DNA of 64,000 bases from Phycicoccus sp. Root101 (GCF_001426245.1 NZ_LMCM01000010.1:124001-188000), one strand, 5' to 3'; positions 48,482-57,356 are shown, counted from the stretch's first letter. The notes: a model not told the origin generated them from the sequence alone. A program made the numbers and translations.

Positions 48482-48532
48482 GTGAGCACGAACTGTCGGT
48501 ATCCCGCCCGGATGCCGACAGTTCGCGCTCAC
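48482..48532 (+). terminator. Terminator after the exporter
   Basis: A stem of about 22 bp with few mismatches: GTGAGCACGAACTGTCGG (from 48482) pairs with CCGACAGTTCGCGCTCAC ending at 48532; loop around CCGCCC. Confidence 0.7.
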
Positions 48533-48609
48533 TCAGGTGGTCCCCGCGTGACGAGACCCACTCGTCCCGCGGGTTCCTTCGCTACCAGCGGGTAACTAGT
48601 GTTCGGGCC

Positions 48610-49440
48610 ATGACGAAGGTGTTGAGCGGGACCACGATCATCATGTCCGGCGGCAGTCGGGGCATCGGCCTCGCGATCGCGATCCGGGCCGCCCAGGCGG
48701 GCGCCAACATCGCCATCATCGCCAAGACCGACCAGCCCGACCCGCGCCTCGCGGGCACGATCCACACCGCCGCCGCCGCGATCGAGAAGGCGGGTGGGCA
48801 GGCGCTGCCGATCGTGGGCGACATCCGCGACGACGAGACCATCGCTGCCGCGGTCGAGAAGACCGCGGCACAGTTCGGCGGGATCGACGTGGTCGTCAAC
48901 AACGCCAGCGTCCTCAACCTCAGCCCGACCGCCGACCTCGACCCCAAGCGGTACGACCTCATGCAGGACGTCAACGTGCGCGGGACGTTCATGCTGACCA
49001 AGGCGGCGATCCCGCACCTGCTCGCCTCGCCCGACCCCAAGGTGCTGACCCTCAGCCCGCCCATCAACCTCGAGCCGCGCTGGCTCGCCGGTCACCCCGG
49101 GTACACGATGGCGAAGTACGGGATGACGCTGGCAGCACTGGGGTTCGCCCACGAGCTCGGCCGCAAGGGTGTCTCGTCGACCTGCCTGTGGCCGGCGACC
49201 CTGGTCGCCACCGACGCGATCGGCAACCTGCCCGGCGGGGACCAGATGGTCAAGATGGCCCGCCGTCCCGAGATCGTGGCCGACGCGGCCTACGAGATCC
49301 TGCGCACCCCCGGCCAGGGACTGAACGGGCAGACGATCATCGACGAGGACCTGTTGCGCTCGCGCGGCGTGGCCGACTTCGCGCCCTACTCGATGACGGG
49401 CAAGGACGAGGGGCTCGCGCCCGACCTCTTCATCGGCTAG
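48610..49440 (+). CDS. Short-chain dehydrogenase/reductase, HSDL2-like
   Basis: 276 residues. NAD(P)-binding GGSRGIGLAIA (about 14-24), NNAS (about 97-100), the catalytic YTMAK (about 163-167), with LTLSPPINL carrying the usual Ser, and WPATLVATDA after it. The long loop IAKTDQPDPRLAGTIHTAA is characteristic of the HSDL2/citronellol-type subgroup. Redox substrate unknown; possibly lipid or terpenoid. ATG 48610 lies 7 nt after TAGTGT (48597-48602), a leaderless start. Confidence 0.88.
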   Translation: MTKVLSGTTIIMSGGSRGIGLAIAIRAAQAGANIAIIAKTDQPDPRLAGTIHTAAAAIEKAGGQALPIVGDIRDDETIAAAVEKTAAQFGGIDVVVNNASVLNLSPTADLDPKRYDLMQDVNVRGTFMLTKAAIPHLLASPDPKVLTLSPPINLEPRWLAGHPGYTMAKYGMTLAALGFAHELGRKGVSSTCLWPATLVATDAIGNLPGGDQMVKMARRPEIVADAAYEILRTPGQGLNGQTIIDEDLLRSRGVADFAPYSMTGKDEGLAPDLFIG

Positions 49441-49464
49441 GTCGCCCCGGGTCCGTCGGCAGCC

Positions 49465-49497
49465 GGTCCGTCGGTCCGTCGGTCCGTCGGTCCGGTC
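49465..49497 (+). repeat. Short 8-bp tandem repeat
   Basis: GGTCCGTC repeated from about 49465, four times, ending GGTCCGGTC. It lies between convergent SDR and ABC-F genes. No spacer structure. Confidence 0.8.
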
Positions 49498-49522
49498 TCG
49501 CCCACTCCCTCTGCTCGGCGTC

Positions 49523-51160
49523 TCAGATCTCGGTGAGGCGGCCGTCCTCGACGTGCCAGCGGCGGGTGGCGTTCACGTCGGCGAGCATCCGCCGGTCGTG
49601 GGTCACGAGCAGCACGGTGCCGCCGAAGGAGTCCAGGGCCTGCTCGAGCTGCTCGATCGCGGGCAGGTCGAGGTGGTTGGTCGGCTCGTCGAGGACGAGC
49701 AGGTTGACCTCGCGTGCCTGGAGCAGGGCGAGAGCCGCGCGGGTGCGTTCGCCCGGTGACAACGACTCCGCCGCGCGGTGCACGTGCTCCGCGCCGAGGC
49801 CGAACTTCGCGAGGAGCGTGCGGACCTCTGCATCCGGCCAGTCCGCCCGCGCCTCGCCGAAGGCACGGGCCAGGGTCTGCGGTCCGTGGAAGAGCGCCCG
49901 CGCCTGGTCCACCTCGCCGAGCCGCACCGAGGAACCGAGCCCGGCCGAGCCCTCGTCGACGGCGATGGTGCCGAGCAGCACGCCGAGGAGGGTGGTCTTG
50001 CCCGAACCGTTGGCGCCCGTGATGACGACCCGGTCGGCCCAGTCGACCTGGACGTCGACCGGCCCGAGGGTGAAGGCGCCGCGGCGCACCACGGCCCGCG
50101 AGGCGCTGGCGACGACCGACCCCGACCGCGGAGCGGCGGCGATGGTCATCCGCAGCTCCCACTCCTTGCGGGGCTCCTCGACGACCTCGAGCCGCTCGAG
50201 CATCCGGTCGGTCTGCTTCGCCTTGGCCGCCTGCTTCTCGGCGGAGTCCACCTTGAACGCCGTGACGAACTTGTCGTTGTCCGCCTTCTTGCGCCGGGCG
50301 TTCTTGACGCCGACGGTGGCCCAGTCGCGCTGCATCCGAGCCCGCTGCTCCAGCCCGCTCCGGGTGTCGGCGTACTCCTCGTAGGCCTCGCGCGCGTGCC
50401 GCCGGGCCACCTCGCGCTCGGCGAGGTAGCTGTCGTACCCGCCCTCGTACACCGCGACCTGCTGCTGGGCCAGGTCCAGCTCGACGACCCGGGTCACGGT
50501 GCGGGCGAGGAACTCCCGGTCGTGGCTGATGATGACGGCGGGGCTGCGCAGGCCGCTGACGAACTGTTCGAGCCGCTCCAGCCCGTCGAGGTCGAGGTCG
50601 TTCGTGGGTTCGTCGAGCAGCAGCACGTCGTAGCGCGACAGCAGCAGGGCGGCGAGGCCCGCGCGGGCCGCCTGGCCGCCGGAGAGCGCGGTCATCGCAG
50701 TGGTGAGGTCGACGCCCAGCCCGAGAGAGGCAGCGGTGACGGCACTGCGTTCGTCCAGGTCGGCGCCGCCGAGGGCGAGCCACGACTCGAGCGCGGCGGA
50801 GTAGCGGTCGTCGGCGCCCGGCGCCGCATCGGCGAGGGCCTCGGCCGCGGCGTTCATCGCGGCCTCGGCGGCTGCCACCCCGGTGCGGCGTCCGATGAAC
50901 CCCGCGACGGTCTCCCCGTCCCGCCGCTCGGGCTCCTGGGGCAGGTGGCCGACGCTGGCGCCCGCAGGCGTCAGGGTGACCGTGCCGTCCTCGGGTTCGG
51001 CCTCGCCCGCGAGCAGGCGCAGGAGGGTCGACTTGCCGGCCCCGTTCGCACCGACGAGCCCGACGACGTCGCCGGGGCCGATGACGAGGTCGAGGTCGGA
51101 GAAGAGGGCGCGGGCGCCGTGTCCGGCGGCGAGGCCGGAGGCCTTGAGAGTGGTGCTCAT
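49523..51160 (-). CDS. ABC-F family ATPase (ribosome-associated type)
   Basis: 545 residues with two nucleotide-binding domains and no membrane segments. NBD1: Walker A GANGAGKST (38-46), LSGGQAARAGLAA, VLLLDEPTNDLDL. The linker (about 235-325) is long and charged: YEEYADTRSGLEQRARMQRDW... NARRKKADNDKF, as in P-site-tRNA-interacting ABC-F proteins. NBD2: GANGSGKTT (about 375), LSPGERTRAALALL, LLVLDEPTNHLDL. Roles in ribosome rescue or antibiotic protection are typical of the family; which is not clear. ATG 51160 starts MSTTLKASGL. Confidence 0.92.
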   Translation of the reverse strand: MSTTLKASGLAAGHGARALFSDLDLVIGPGDVVGLVGANGAGKSTLLRLLAGEAEPEDGTVTLTPAGASVGHLPQEPERRDGETVAGFIGRRTGVAAAEAAMNAAAEALADAAPGADDRYSAALESWLALGGADLDERSAVTAASLGLGVDLTTAMTALSGGQAARAGLAALLLSRYDVLLLDEPTNDLDLDGLERLEQFVSGLRSPAVIISHDREFLARTVTRVVELDLAQQQVAVYEGGYDSYLAEREVARRHAREAYEEYADTRSGLEQRARMQRDWATVGVKNARRKKADNDKFVTAFKVDSAEKQAAKAKQTDRMLERLEVVEEPRKEWELRMTIAAAPRSGSVVASASRAVVRRGAFTLGPVDVQVDWADRVVITGANGSGKTTLLGVLLGTIAVDEGSAGLGSSVRLGEVDQARALFHGPQTLARAFGEARADWPDAEVRTLLAKFGLGAEHVHRAAESLSPGERTRAALALLQAREVNLLVLDEPTNHLDLPAIEQLEQALDSFGGTVLLVTHDRRMLADVNATRRWHVEDGRLTEI

Positions 51161-51263
51161 GTCGCCCGCGACGCTACCCGCTCGTGACCGCTCGTCGACA
51201 CCGGGTTTCCGCCGGACGACAGACCGTCCCTCGGGCTTGTGATCGGGACCGGGAGGGGATGGG

Positions 51264-52892
51264 ATGGCAACCATGACATCGCTGTCGCACGCCGTGGGAG
51301 AGACCGAACCGCCGCTCCTCGAGCAGACCATCCCCGACAACCTCGACGCGACCGTCGCGCGCTTCGGGGAGCGGGAGGCCCTCGTCGACGTGGCGCAGGG
51401 GATCCGGTGGACGTATGCCGAGTTCGGCGCCGCGGTGGAGCGCCTCGCCCGCGCGCTGCTGGCCGTCGGGGTCGCCAAGGGCGACCGGGTGGGGATCTGG
51501 GCGCCGAACTGTGCACAGTGGACGGTCGTGCAGTACGCCACCGCCAAGATCGGCTCGATCCTGGTCAACATCAACCCGAGCTACCGCACCCACGAGCTCG
51601 AGTTCGTCCTCAAGCAGGCCGGGATCTCCCACTTGTTCCTCGCGCAGTCGTTCAGGTCCAGCGACTACGTGGCGATGTTCGACGAGGTGCGCGACAGCTG
51701 CGCCGACGTGGTCGGGTCGTACGTCCTCGGGGGCGACAGCTGGGACGCCCTGCTGGCCCGTGCCGACGAGGTCACCGCCGAGGAGGTGGCCGAGGTCCAG
51801 TCGGGGCTCGACCGCCACGACCCGATCAACATCCAGTACACGTCGGGCACGACCGGGTTCCCCAAGGGGGCGACCCTGTCCCACCGCAACATCCTCAACA
51901 ACGGCTACTTCGTCGGCGAGCTGTGCCGCTACACGGAGGCCGACCGTGTCTGCATCCCCGTGCCCTTCTACCACTGCTTCGGGATGGTGATGGGCAACCT
52001 CGCGTGCACCACGCACGGCGCCGCGATGGTCATCCCCGCACCGGGTTTCGACCCTGCCGCGACGCTGCGGGCGACGGCCGACGAGAAGTGCACCTCCCTG
52101 TACGGCGTGCCCACGATGTTCATCGCGGAGTGGTCGCTGCCCGACCTCGCGTCATACGACCTGTCCTCGGTGCGCACGGGGATCATGGCCGGATCTCCCT
52201 GTCCTGCAACGATGATGACCAAGCTCATTGAGTCGGGGATCACCGAGGTGACCATCGCCTACGGCATGACCGAGACGTCGCCGGTGTCGACGCAGAACCG
52301 CACCGACGACACCTTCGAGCAGAAGGTGGGCACCGTCGGCCGGGTCGGTCCGCACCTGGAGATCAAGGTCGTCGACCCGGTGACGGGGGAGACGCTGCCC
52401 CGTGGCGAGGCGGGCGAGTTCTGCACCAAGGGCTACTCGGTGATGCTCGGCTACTGGGAGCAGCAGGACAAGACCGACGAGGTGCTCGTCGACGGGTGGA
52501 TGCACACCGGCGACATCGCGGTCATGGACGAGACCGGCTACGTCCAGATCACCGGGCGCATCAAGGACATGGTGATCCGCGGTGGCGAGAACATCTACCC
52601 GCGCGAGATCGAGGAGTTCCTCTACACGCACCCCGACATCCTCGACGCCCAGGTCATCGGGGTCCCGGACGAGAAGTACGGCGAGGAGCTCTGCGCCTGG
52701 ATCCGGATGAAGGACGGGGCGACGCCGCTGGATGCCGCAGCGGTCCGGGAGTTCTCGACCGGCAAGCTCGCGCACTACAAGATCCCGCGCTACGTCACCG
52801 TCGTCGACGAGTTCCCGATGACCGTGACGGGGAAGGTGCGCAAGGTCGAGATGCGCGAGAAGTCCGTGGCCGACCTCGGCCTCGGCACCTGA
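51264..52892 (+). CDS. Fatty acyl-CoA synthetase (AMP-binding, ACSF2-like)
   Basis: 542 residues. Adenylation motifs: QYTSGTTGFPKG (191-202), IAYGMTETSPVS (about 330), GWMHTGDIAVMDETGYVQITGRIKDMVIRGGENIYPREIE (about 411-450) and catalytic Lys in VTGKVRKVEM. It activates a medium- or long-chain fatty acid to its CoA ester. The pattern matches the FadD/ACSF2 group. ATG 51264 has GGGAGGGGATGGG upstream; a second ATG lies 9 nt inside. Divergent from the ABC-F gene. Confidence 0.93.
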   Translation: MATMTSLSHAVGETEPPLLEQTIPDNLDATVARFGEREALVDVAQGIRWTYAEFGAAVERLARALLAVGVAKGDRVGIWAPNCAQWTVVQYATAKIGSILVNINPSYRTHELEFVLKQAGISHLFLAQSFRSSDYVAMFDEVRDSCADVVGSYVLGGDSWDALLARADEVTAEEVAEVQSGLDRHDPINIQYTSGTTGFPKGATLSHRNILNNGYFVGELCRYTEADRVCIPVPFYHCFGMVMGNLACTTHGAAMVIPAPGFDPAATLRATADEKCTSLYGVPTMFIAEWSLPDLASYDLSSVRTGIMAGSPCPATMMTKLIESGITEVTIAYGMTETSPVSTQNRTDDTFEQKVGTVGRVGPHLEIKVVDPVTGETLPRGEAGEFCTKGYSVMLGYWEQQDKTDEVLVDGWMHTGDIAVMDETGYVQITGRIKDMVIRGGENIYPREIEEFLYTHPDILDAQVIGVPDEKYGEELCAWIRMKDGATPLDAAAVREFSTGKLAHYKIPRYVTVVDEFPMTVTGKVRKVEMREKSVADLGLGT

Positions 52893-52933
52893 CGCCCTTC
52901 ACCCACGCCACTGCCCCCACCTCTGCGCCGGTT

Positions 52934-52972
52934 CGAGGTGCACGCGCCGGGGATCCCGGGGCGTGCACCTCG
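52934..52972 (+). terminator. Bidirectional terminator between acyl-CoA synthetase and MMPL genes
   Basis: A 12-bp perfect stem CGAGGTGCACGC (52934-52945) and its complement (52961-52972), loop of 15 nt with internal CCGGG/CCCGG pairing. Lies between the convergent genes. Confidence 0.75.
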
Positions 52973-52993
52973 ACTCGTATGGAGCGGGGTGGG

Positions 52994-55099
52994 TCAGCGG
53001 TCAGCGGGGTGGCTGGGCCACCAGAACCGCTCGCCCAGCAGGCTGACCACGGCCGGCACGAGGACCGACCGCACGAGCAGCGTGTCGAGCAGCACGCCGA
53101 ACCCGACGATGACGCCGATCTGGGCCAGCTGCACCAGGGGCAGGACCCCGAGGACGGCGAACACCGCCGCCAGCAGGATGCCCGCGCTGGTGATGACGCC
53201 GCCGGTGACGGCGAGGGCACTGACGATCGCCTCGCGGGCGTGCGCGCCCCCGGCAGCCTCCTCCCGGGCCCGGGTGGTGAGGAAGATGTTGTAGTCGACG
53301 CCGAGGGCCACGAGGAACAGGAACGCGAGCAGCGGCGTGCTGACGTCCAACGGCGGGTAGTCCAGCAGGTGCTGGAACGCGAACCAGCTCGCCCCCATGC
53401 TCGCGACGTAGGTGGCGACGACGGTGGTGACCAGGACGACGGCGGCCACGACCGAGCGCAGCAGGAGCAGCAGCACCAGCACGACGATCCCGAGGATCAG
53501 GGGGAAGAGCACCAGGCGGTCGCGTTCGGTCGTCGTGCGGGCGTCGAGGGCCTCGGCGTCCGAACCGCCGACGAGGGCGTTCGCGCCCGGGACGTCGTGC
53601 ACGGCGGTACGCAGGGCCCGCACCTGGTCGAAGGCCTGGGTGGTGCCCGGCGCCGCCGCGAGGACGGCACTGAGCTCGACGAGGTCACCTCCGCCTCCGC
53701 CCCCGGCCTTGCGGACCTCCTGGACGCCCTCGACGCCCTGGGCGGCGGTGGTGACGGCCTCGGCGGCCGAGGCCTTGGCGATGATGGTCGCCGGCTCGCT
53801 CGTCCCGGCCGGGAACGCTGCCGCGAGCTGCTCCTGCCCGACGACCGCCTCGGGCTTCTCGAGGAACTGCTCGTTGGGGGACTGGCCGACCGACAGGCCG
53901 AGCCCGCCGAGCGCCAGAGTCACCAGCACCGCGACGGCGGCGAGGCCGACCACCACGGGCCGCCCGGTGACCACGTCGCCGACCCGGCGCCACACCCCGG
54001 CGTGACTGGGGTCGGACGTGCCCACGCGCGGGACGAACGGCCAGAACAGGCGCCGACCGAACAGCACCATGGCGGCGGGGAGGACGAGCAGGGCGTAGGC
54101 GAGGGCGATCGCGATGCCCATCGCGCCGGCATACCCGAGGGACTGGGCGAACGGGTCGTCGGCGAAGCCGAGGCTGAGCAGGGCGAGGACCACCGTGCCG
54201 CCGCTGGCGAGGATCGCGGGAGCAGCGGACCCGAGGGCGGCGCGCATCGCCTCGTGCCGGTCCTCGGTGCGACGCAGCTCCTCCCGGTAGCGGGCGATGA
54301 TGAGCAGGGCGTAGTTGGTGCCGGCGCCGAAGACGAGCACCGAGGTGATGCCGGTGACGGCTCCGTCGGCGCTGACCTCGGTGAACCGGGACAGCGCGGC
54401 CAGGGCCTTGCTGGCGACCTGGTCGCCGGTGCCGACGACGCTCAGCGGGACGAGCCACAGCCACGGGCTGCGGTAGGTGATGAGCAGCAGGATCGCCACG
54501 ACCCCGGCGGTGGCTCCGAGCAGCTTGATGTCGGCACCGTCGAAGACCGCGCCGATGTCCGCCCCGAACGCGGGTCCTCCCGTGACGGTCGCGGTCAGCC
54601 CCTGCGGCAGGCCGTCGCGGACGGCAGCCCGCAGGGCGGTGACCGCCTCGGAGTTCGCCCCGTCGGGCAGGTCGGCCTTGAGGGGGACGATGACCAGCGC
54701 GGTGCTCTTGTCCTGCGAGACCTGGGGTGGGATCGCCGTGGTCGGGGCCCCGCCCGCGGCGGCGGCACTGGGGGCCCACTGCTTCACGGCGGCGATGCCC
54801 CGGTCACCGGAGGCCTCGACCGCCTGGGTGTCGACCGCGCCCGAGGCGGCCCGGTAGACGACGATGGCGGGAGTCACCCCGCTCGAGGGGAGCTTCTCGC
54901 GCAGGGCGGTGACCTGCGCGGCCTCGGCGCTGGCGGGCAGCGAGGCCGCGGTGGTCGAGACCGCCTTCGGCTCGCCGGCGAACGCGAACGCCGCGGCCGA
55001 CACCAGCACGGCCACCACGACGACGAGCCACTTGACCCGTGGCCCGACCAACCTGCCGAGGGCGCGACCCGCCCCCGAGAACCCATGTCCGCCGGCCAC
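52994..55099 (-). CDS. MMPL family transporter (RND superfamily)
   Basis: 701 residues in two repeats, each with one helix, an extracytoplasmic domain and five helices. Second-repeat proton-relay motif GVDYNIFLTTRAREE (D602-Y603) is intact. In the first repeat the matching site is GAGTNYALLIIARYREE, where Asn262 replaces the usual Asp. A Gly6 run is present in the second periplasmic loop. Exports lipids or hydrophobic compounds. GTG 55099 has a good GGAGGA site. Divergent from a MarR repressor. Confidence 0.92.
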   Translation of the reverse strand: MAGGHGFSGAGRALGRLVGPRVKWLVVVVAVLVSAAAFAFAGEPKAVSTTAASLPASAEAAQVTALREKLPSSGVTPAIVVYRAASGAVDTQAVEASGDRGIAAVKQWAPSAAAAGGAPTTAIPPQVSQDKSTALVIVPLKADLPDGANSEAVTALRAAVRDGLPQGLTATVTGGPAFGADIGAVFDGADIKLLGATAGVVAILLLITYRSPWLWLVPLSVVGTGDQVASKALAALSRFTEVSADGAVTGITSVLVFGAGTNYALLIIARYREELRRTEDRHEAMRAALGSAAPAILASGGTVVLALLSLGFADDPFAQSLGYAGAMGIAIALAYALLVLPAAMVLFGRRLFWPFVPRVGTSDPSHAGVWRRVGDVVTGRPVVVGLAAVAVLVTLALGGLGLSVGQSPNEQFLEKPEAVVGQEQLAAAFPAGTSEPATIIAKASAAEAVTTAAQGVEGVQEVRKAGGGGGGDLVELSAVLAAAPGTTQAFDQVRALRTAVHDVPGANALVGGSDAEALDARTTTERDRLVLFPLILGIVVLVLLLLLRSVVAAVVLVTTVVATYVASMGASWFAFQHLLDYPPLDVSTPLLAFLFLVALGVDYNIFLTTRAREEAAGGAHAREAIVSALAVTGGVITSAGILLAAVFAVLGVLPLVQLAQIGVIVGFGVLLDTLLVRSVLVPAVVSLLGERFWWPSHPADR

Positions 55100-55141
55100 G
55101 TCATTCCTCCATCACGTTCAGTGCGCTTCTACCAAGAAATA

Positions 55142-55157
55142 GTTCTACGATGGAAAC
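55142..55157. promoter_or_regulatory. Candidate MarR operator between MMPL and marR
   Basis: GTTCTACGATGGAAAC contains the imperfect palindrome TTC-T-A-CGA-T-G-GAA. TTCTAC also occurs 16 bp upstream at 55127-55132. It lies in the low-GC part of the divergent intergenic region, where both promoters must be. Confidence 0.4.
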
Positions 55158-55239
55158 AGTAGCGTGCGGCAGAATGACGCGCTAACCGAGGACGGCACGC
55201 CCTGCCGATCCCGTGCCGATCAACCTGAGAGGAGGGCCG

Positions 55240-55812
55240 ATGACGCACCCCACCCCCGAGGGCGCGCCCGCGACCGCCGGCCCGTCCTCCGCCCGGATCG
55301 GCGCCCCGGGGCGACCCGTCGCGCCGCGTCCCGCCGGACCCGCCCTCGCGCTGGAGATCATCGATGCCCTGCGTGCGTTCTCGACCGAGATGGACCGCTA
55401 CATCGACACCCGGGGCGGAGCGGTGGGCCTGCACCGCACCGACCTCAACGCGCTGGCCCACGTGCTCGATGCGCGCCGCACGGGCGGCGACCTCTCGCCC
55501 GGTGAGCTCGCTCACCGGCTGTCGCTCAGCCCGCCCGCGACCTCCGCGCTCCTGCGCCGCCTCGAGTCGGTCGGCCACGTGCGTCGGACCCACAGTGAGG
55601 TCGACCGGCGGCGGGTGGCGGTGGAGATGACCGACGAGGCGATGGGCGTCGCGGCGGGCATCTTCGCCCCGATCGCCACGACCATGCGCGAGACGATCGC
55701 CTCCTACTCCCTGGCCGAGCGGGAGACGGTGCTGCGGTTCCTCACGGATGCCGTCGACGCCGCCGAGCGAGCCACGAACGCCGGGGACGACGAGAGTCCG
55801 GGAATGGCTTGA
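55240..55812 (+). CDS. MarR-family regulator divergent from MMPL
   Basis: 190 residues. An Ala/Pro-rich N-terminus is followed by the MarR winged helix LSPGELAHRLSLSPPATSALLRRLESVGHVRRTHSEVDRRRVAVEMTDEA (about 87-135) and a C-terminal helix pair. ATG 55240 has a strong GAGAGGAGGG site; a GTG at 55213 is in frame but not supported. It probably represses the divergent MMPL gene; the downstream pirin gene has a distinct palindrome, so a second role is possible. Confidence 0.88.
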   Translation: MTHPTPEGAPATAGPSSARIGAPGRPVAPRPAGPALALEIIDALRAFSTEMDRYIDTRGGAVGLHRTDLNALAHVLDARRTGGDLSPGELAHRLSLSPPATSALLRRLESVGHVRRTHSEVDRRRVAVEMTDEAMGVAAGIFAPIATTMRETIASYSLAERETVLRFLTDAVDAAERATNAGDDESPGMA

Positions 55813-55836
55813 CGACGCCGGTCGTTGACCGTAATA

Positions 55837-55850
55837 GTTGAATATTGAAC
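55837..55850 (+). promoter_or_regulatory. Operator-like palindrome in the pirin promoter
   Basis: GTTGAATATTGAAC is palindromic except for the two G positions (GTT-s-AATATT-s-AAC). It follows TTGACC (55825-55830), which can be a -35 box with AACGAT (55848-55853) as -10 at 17 nt. The palindrome lies between them. Confidence 0.5.
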
Positions 55851-55867
55851 GATCCGAGGAGAGTCCC

Positions 55868-56842
55868 ATGCCAGCTGTCACGGTCGCCGACCTGACCGTC
55901 CTGCCCCGCGTCCCCGCGGTGGCGCCGGCTGCCGTCCAGCGCCCGGTCCGCGCCATCTCCGACGCCCCCTCCGGCACGGAGGGCGAGGGCTTCCCGGTGA
56001 AGCGCGCCTTCGCGGGCGTCGACCTGCGTGACCTCGACCCGTTCATCCACATGGACGAGATGGGCGCCGTCGAGTACGCCCCCGGTGAGCCCAAGGGCAC
56101 GTCGTGGCACCCCCACCGCGGCTTCGAGACCGTCACCTACATCATGGACGGGATCTTCGACCACCAGGACTCGTTCGGTGGCGGCGGGACGATCACCAAC
56201 GGTGACACCCAGTGGATGACCGCGGGCTCGGGCATCCTGCACATCGAGGCGCCCCCGGAGCAGCTCGTCGTCAGTGGCGGCCTGTTCCACGGCTTCCAGC
56301 TCTGGGTCAACCTCCCCAAGGTCGACAAGCTCAAGGCCCCGCACTACCAGGACCTGCGCTCCTCCGAGGTCGGTCTGCTCACCTCCGCCGACGGCGGCAG
56401 CCTGCTGCGCGTCATCGCCGGTGAGGTCGGCGGCGTCACCGGACCGGGCTCGACGCACACCCCGATGGCGATGGTCCACGCGACGGTGGCCCCGGGTGGG
56501 GAGCTCGTCCTGCCGTGGCCCAAGGACTTCAACGCCCTCGTCTACGTCATGAGCGGCGACGGGTTCGTCGGCCCGGACCAGACGCCGATCGGCCCCGGCC
56601 AGCTGGCGGTGCTCGGCAAGGGCGACGCGCTGCGCGTCTCCTCGGCCCGCACCCAGCAGGAGCGGTATGCCGCGGGCCTGGACCTGCTCGTCCTCGGCGG
56701 CCGGCCGATCCGTGAGCCCGTCGCCTGGGCCGGACCGTTCGTCATGAACAACCGCGCCGAGCTCGTCCAGGCGTTCGAGGACTACCAGGCCGGCCGCCTC
56801 GGCCAGCCGGTCCCGCACGGCGACGTGTCGGGCACCGCCTGA
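55868..56842 (+). CDS. Pirin-family protein
   Basis: 324 residues, double cupin. Metal ligands of the first cupin are H81 and H83 in SWHPHRGFETVTYIMDG, then H125-type His and Glu in ILHIEAPPEQ. The second cupin is AMVHATVAPGGELVLPWP to LGKGDALRVSSA. Some pirins are quercetinases or redox sensors. ATG 55868 has a GAGGAGA site. Its own regulated promoter lies in the 55-bp gap after the MarR gene. Confidence 0.92.
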   Translation: MPAVTVADLTVLPRVPAVAPAAVQRPVRAISDAPSGTEGEGFPVKRAFAGVDLRDLDPFIHMDEMGAVEYAPGEPKGTSWHPHRGFETVTYIMDGIFDHQDSFGGGGTITNGDTQWMTAGSGILHIEAPPEQLVVSGGLFHGFQLWVNLPKVDKLKAPHYQDLRSSEVGLLTSADGGSLLRVIAGEVGGVTGPGSTHTPMAMVHATVAPGGELVLPWPKDFNALVYVMSGDGFVGPDQTPIGPGQLAVLGKGDALRVSSARTQQERYAAGLDLLVLGGRPIREPVAWAGPFVMNNRAELVQAFEDYQAGRLGQPVPHGDVSGTA

Positions 56843-56864
56843 CGCACGCGCCATACCCGTCCCG

Positions 56865-56925
56865 CCCCGAGGTCCTCGAGGGATCCGTCGCGCTCCGGTG
56901 CGTCGGGTCCTTCGAGGCCCTGGGG
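56865..56925 (+). terminator. Hairpin after the pirin gene
   Basis: A long imperfect stem: arm CCCCGAGGTCCTCGAGGGAT (from 56865) pairs with the segment ending CCCTGGGG at 56925 with three mismatches; loop near GCTCCGGT. No T tract; a probable terminator. Confidence 0.5.
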
Positions 56926-56947
56926 CCGACTGGCGAGAGCACGCAGA

Positions 56948-56972
56948 GTTACGATACGATACGTAGCGTAAC
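56948..56972. promoter_or_regulatory. TetR-type operator overlapping a promoter
   Basis: 25-bp interrupted palindrome: GTTACG-N-TACG on the left, CGTA-N-CGTAAC on the right with a 3-bp centre, the style of a TetR-family box. TACGAT at 56955-56960 may be the -10 with TGGCGA (56932-56937) as a weak -35. No TetR gene is adjacent in the window. Confidence 0.65.
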
Positions 56973-56991
56973 CACGAAGGAGGTGAGTCCC

Positions 56992-57219
56992 TTGACCACC
57001 AACACCACCCGCGTCCACGGCGCCCACCGCGCCGAGCGCAGCCCGCGTGAGCGTGTCTCCCACGACCGCCGCCGGCACCCCAGCACCTACCCGAACGACT
57101 ACCTGCACAGCGACCGCCCCTACGAGGAGTCGCAGCGCGACATCGGTGGCGGCCTGTTCCTCGGCGCCATCACCCTCATCGCCCTGATGGCCCTCATCGT
57201 GACCGGCCTGCTCTTCTGA
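56992..57219 (+). CDS. Small C-terminally anchored membrane protein
   Basis: 75 residues. A basic, His/Arg/Ser-rich N-terminus (RVHGAHRAERSPRERVSHDR) and a Tyr/Asp-rich middle precede one membrane helix at the C-terminus (about 53-75, GGLFLGAITLIALMALIVTG). TTG 56992 is chosen because AAGGAGG at 56976-56982 is 9 nt upstream; the in-frame GTG at 56983 directly abuts that site. No family known. Its promoter holds the TetR-like box. Confidence 0.65.
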   Translation: MTTNTTRVHGAHRAERSPRERVSHDRRRHPSTYPNDYLHSDRPYEESQRDIGGGLFLGAITLIALMALIVTGLLF

Positions 57220-57242
57220 GCCGGTCGGTCCCCGGCTCCTGC

Positions 57243-57275
57243 GCGCCCGTCGTCCACGCTGTGGACGGCGGGCGC
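57243..57275 (+). terminator. Terminator after the small membrane protein gene
   Basis: A 15-bp stem with one mismatch, GCGCCCGTCGTCCAC (57243-57257) against GTGGACGGCGGGCGC (57261-57275), loop GCT. Confidence 0.7.
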
Positions 57276-57356
57276 GACCGTGCTCACAGCTTCACCCCAC
57301 GGCTGCGGGTTTCCCTCTAGGTTGGCGACCACGCGAGCCCAATGACGGGAGCAGCA

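Noticed and set aside
46196-48532. 778-codon minus-strand open frame
   Set aside because: Shadow of the exporter gene; no family features, while the plus-strand frame is a clear MFS protein.
49465-49497. Possible CRISPR-like repeat
   Set aside because: The 8-bp units are directly tandem, without spacers; simple slippage repeat.
52496-55162. 888-codon plus-strand open frame
   Set aside because: Antisense to the MMPL gene, with Gly/Asp/Arg/His-rich nonsense composition typical of GC-rich shadows.
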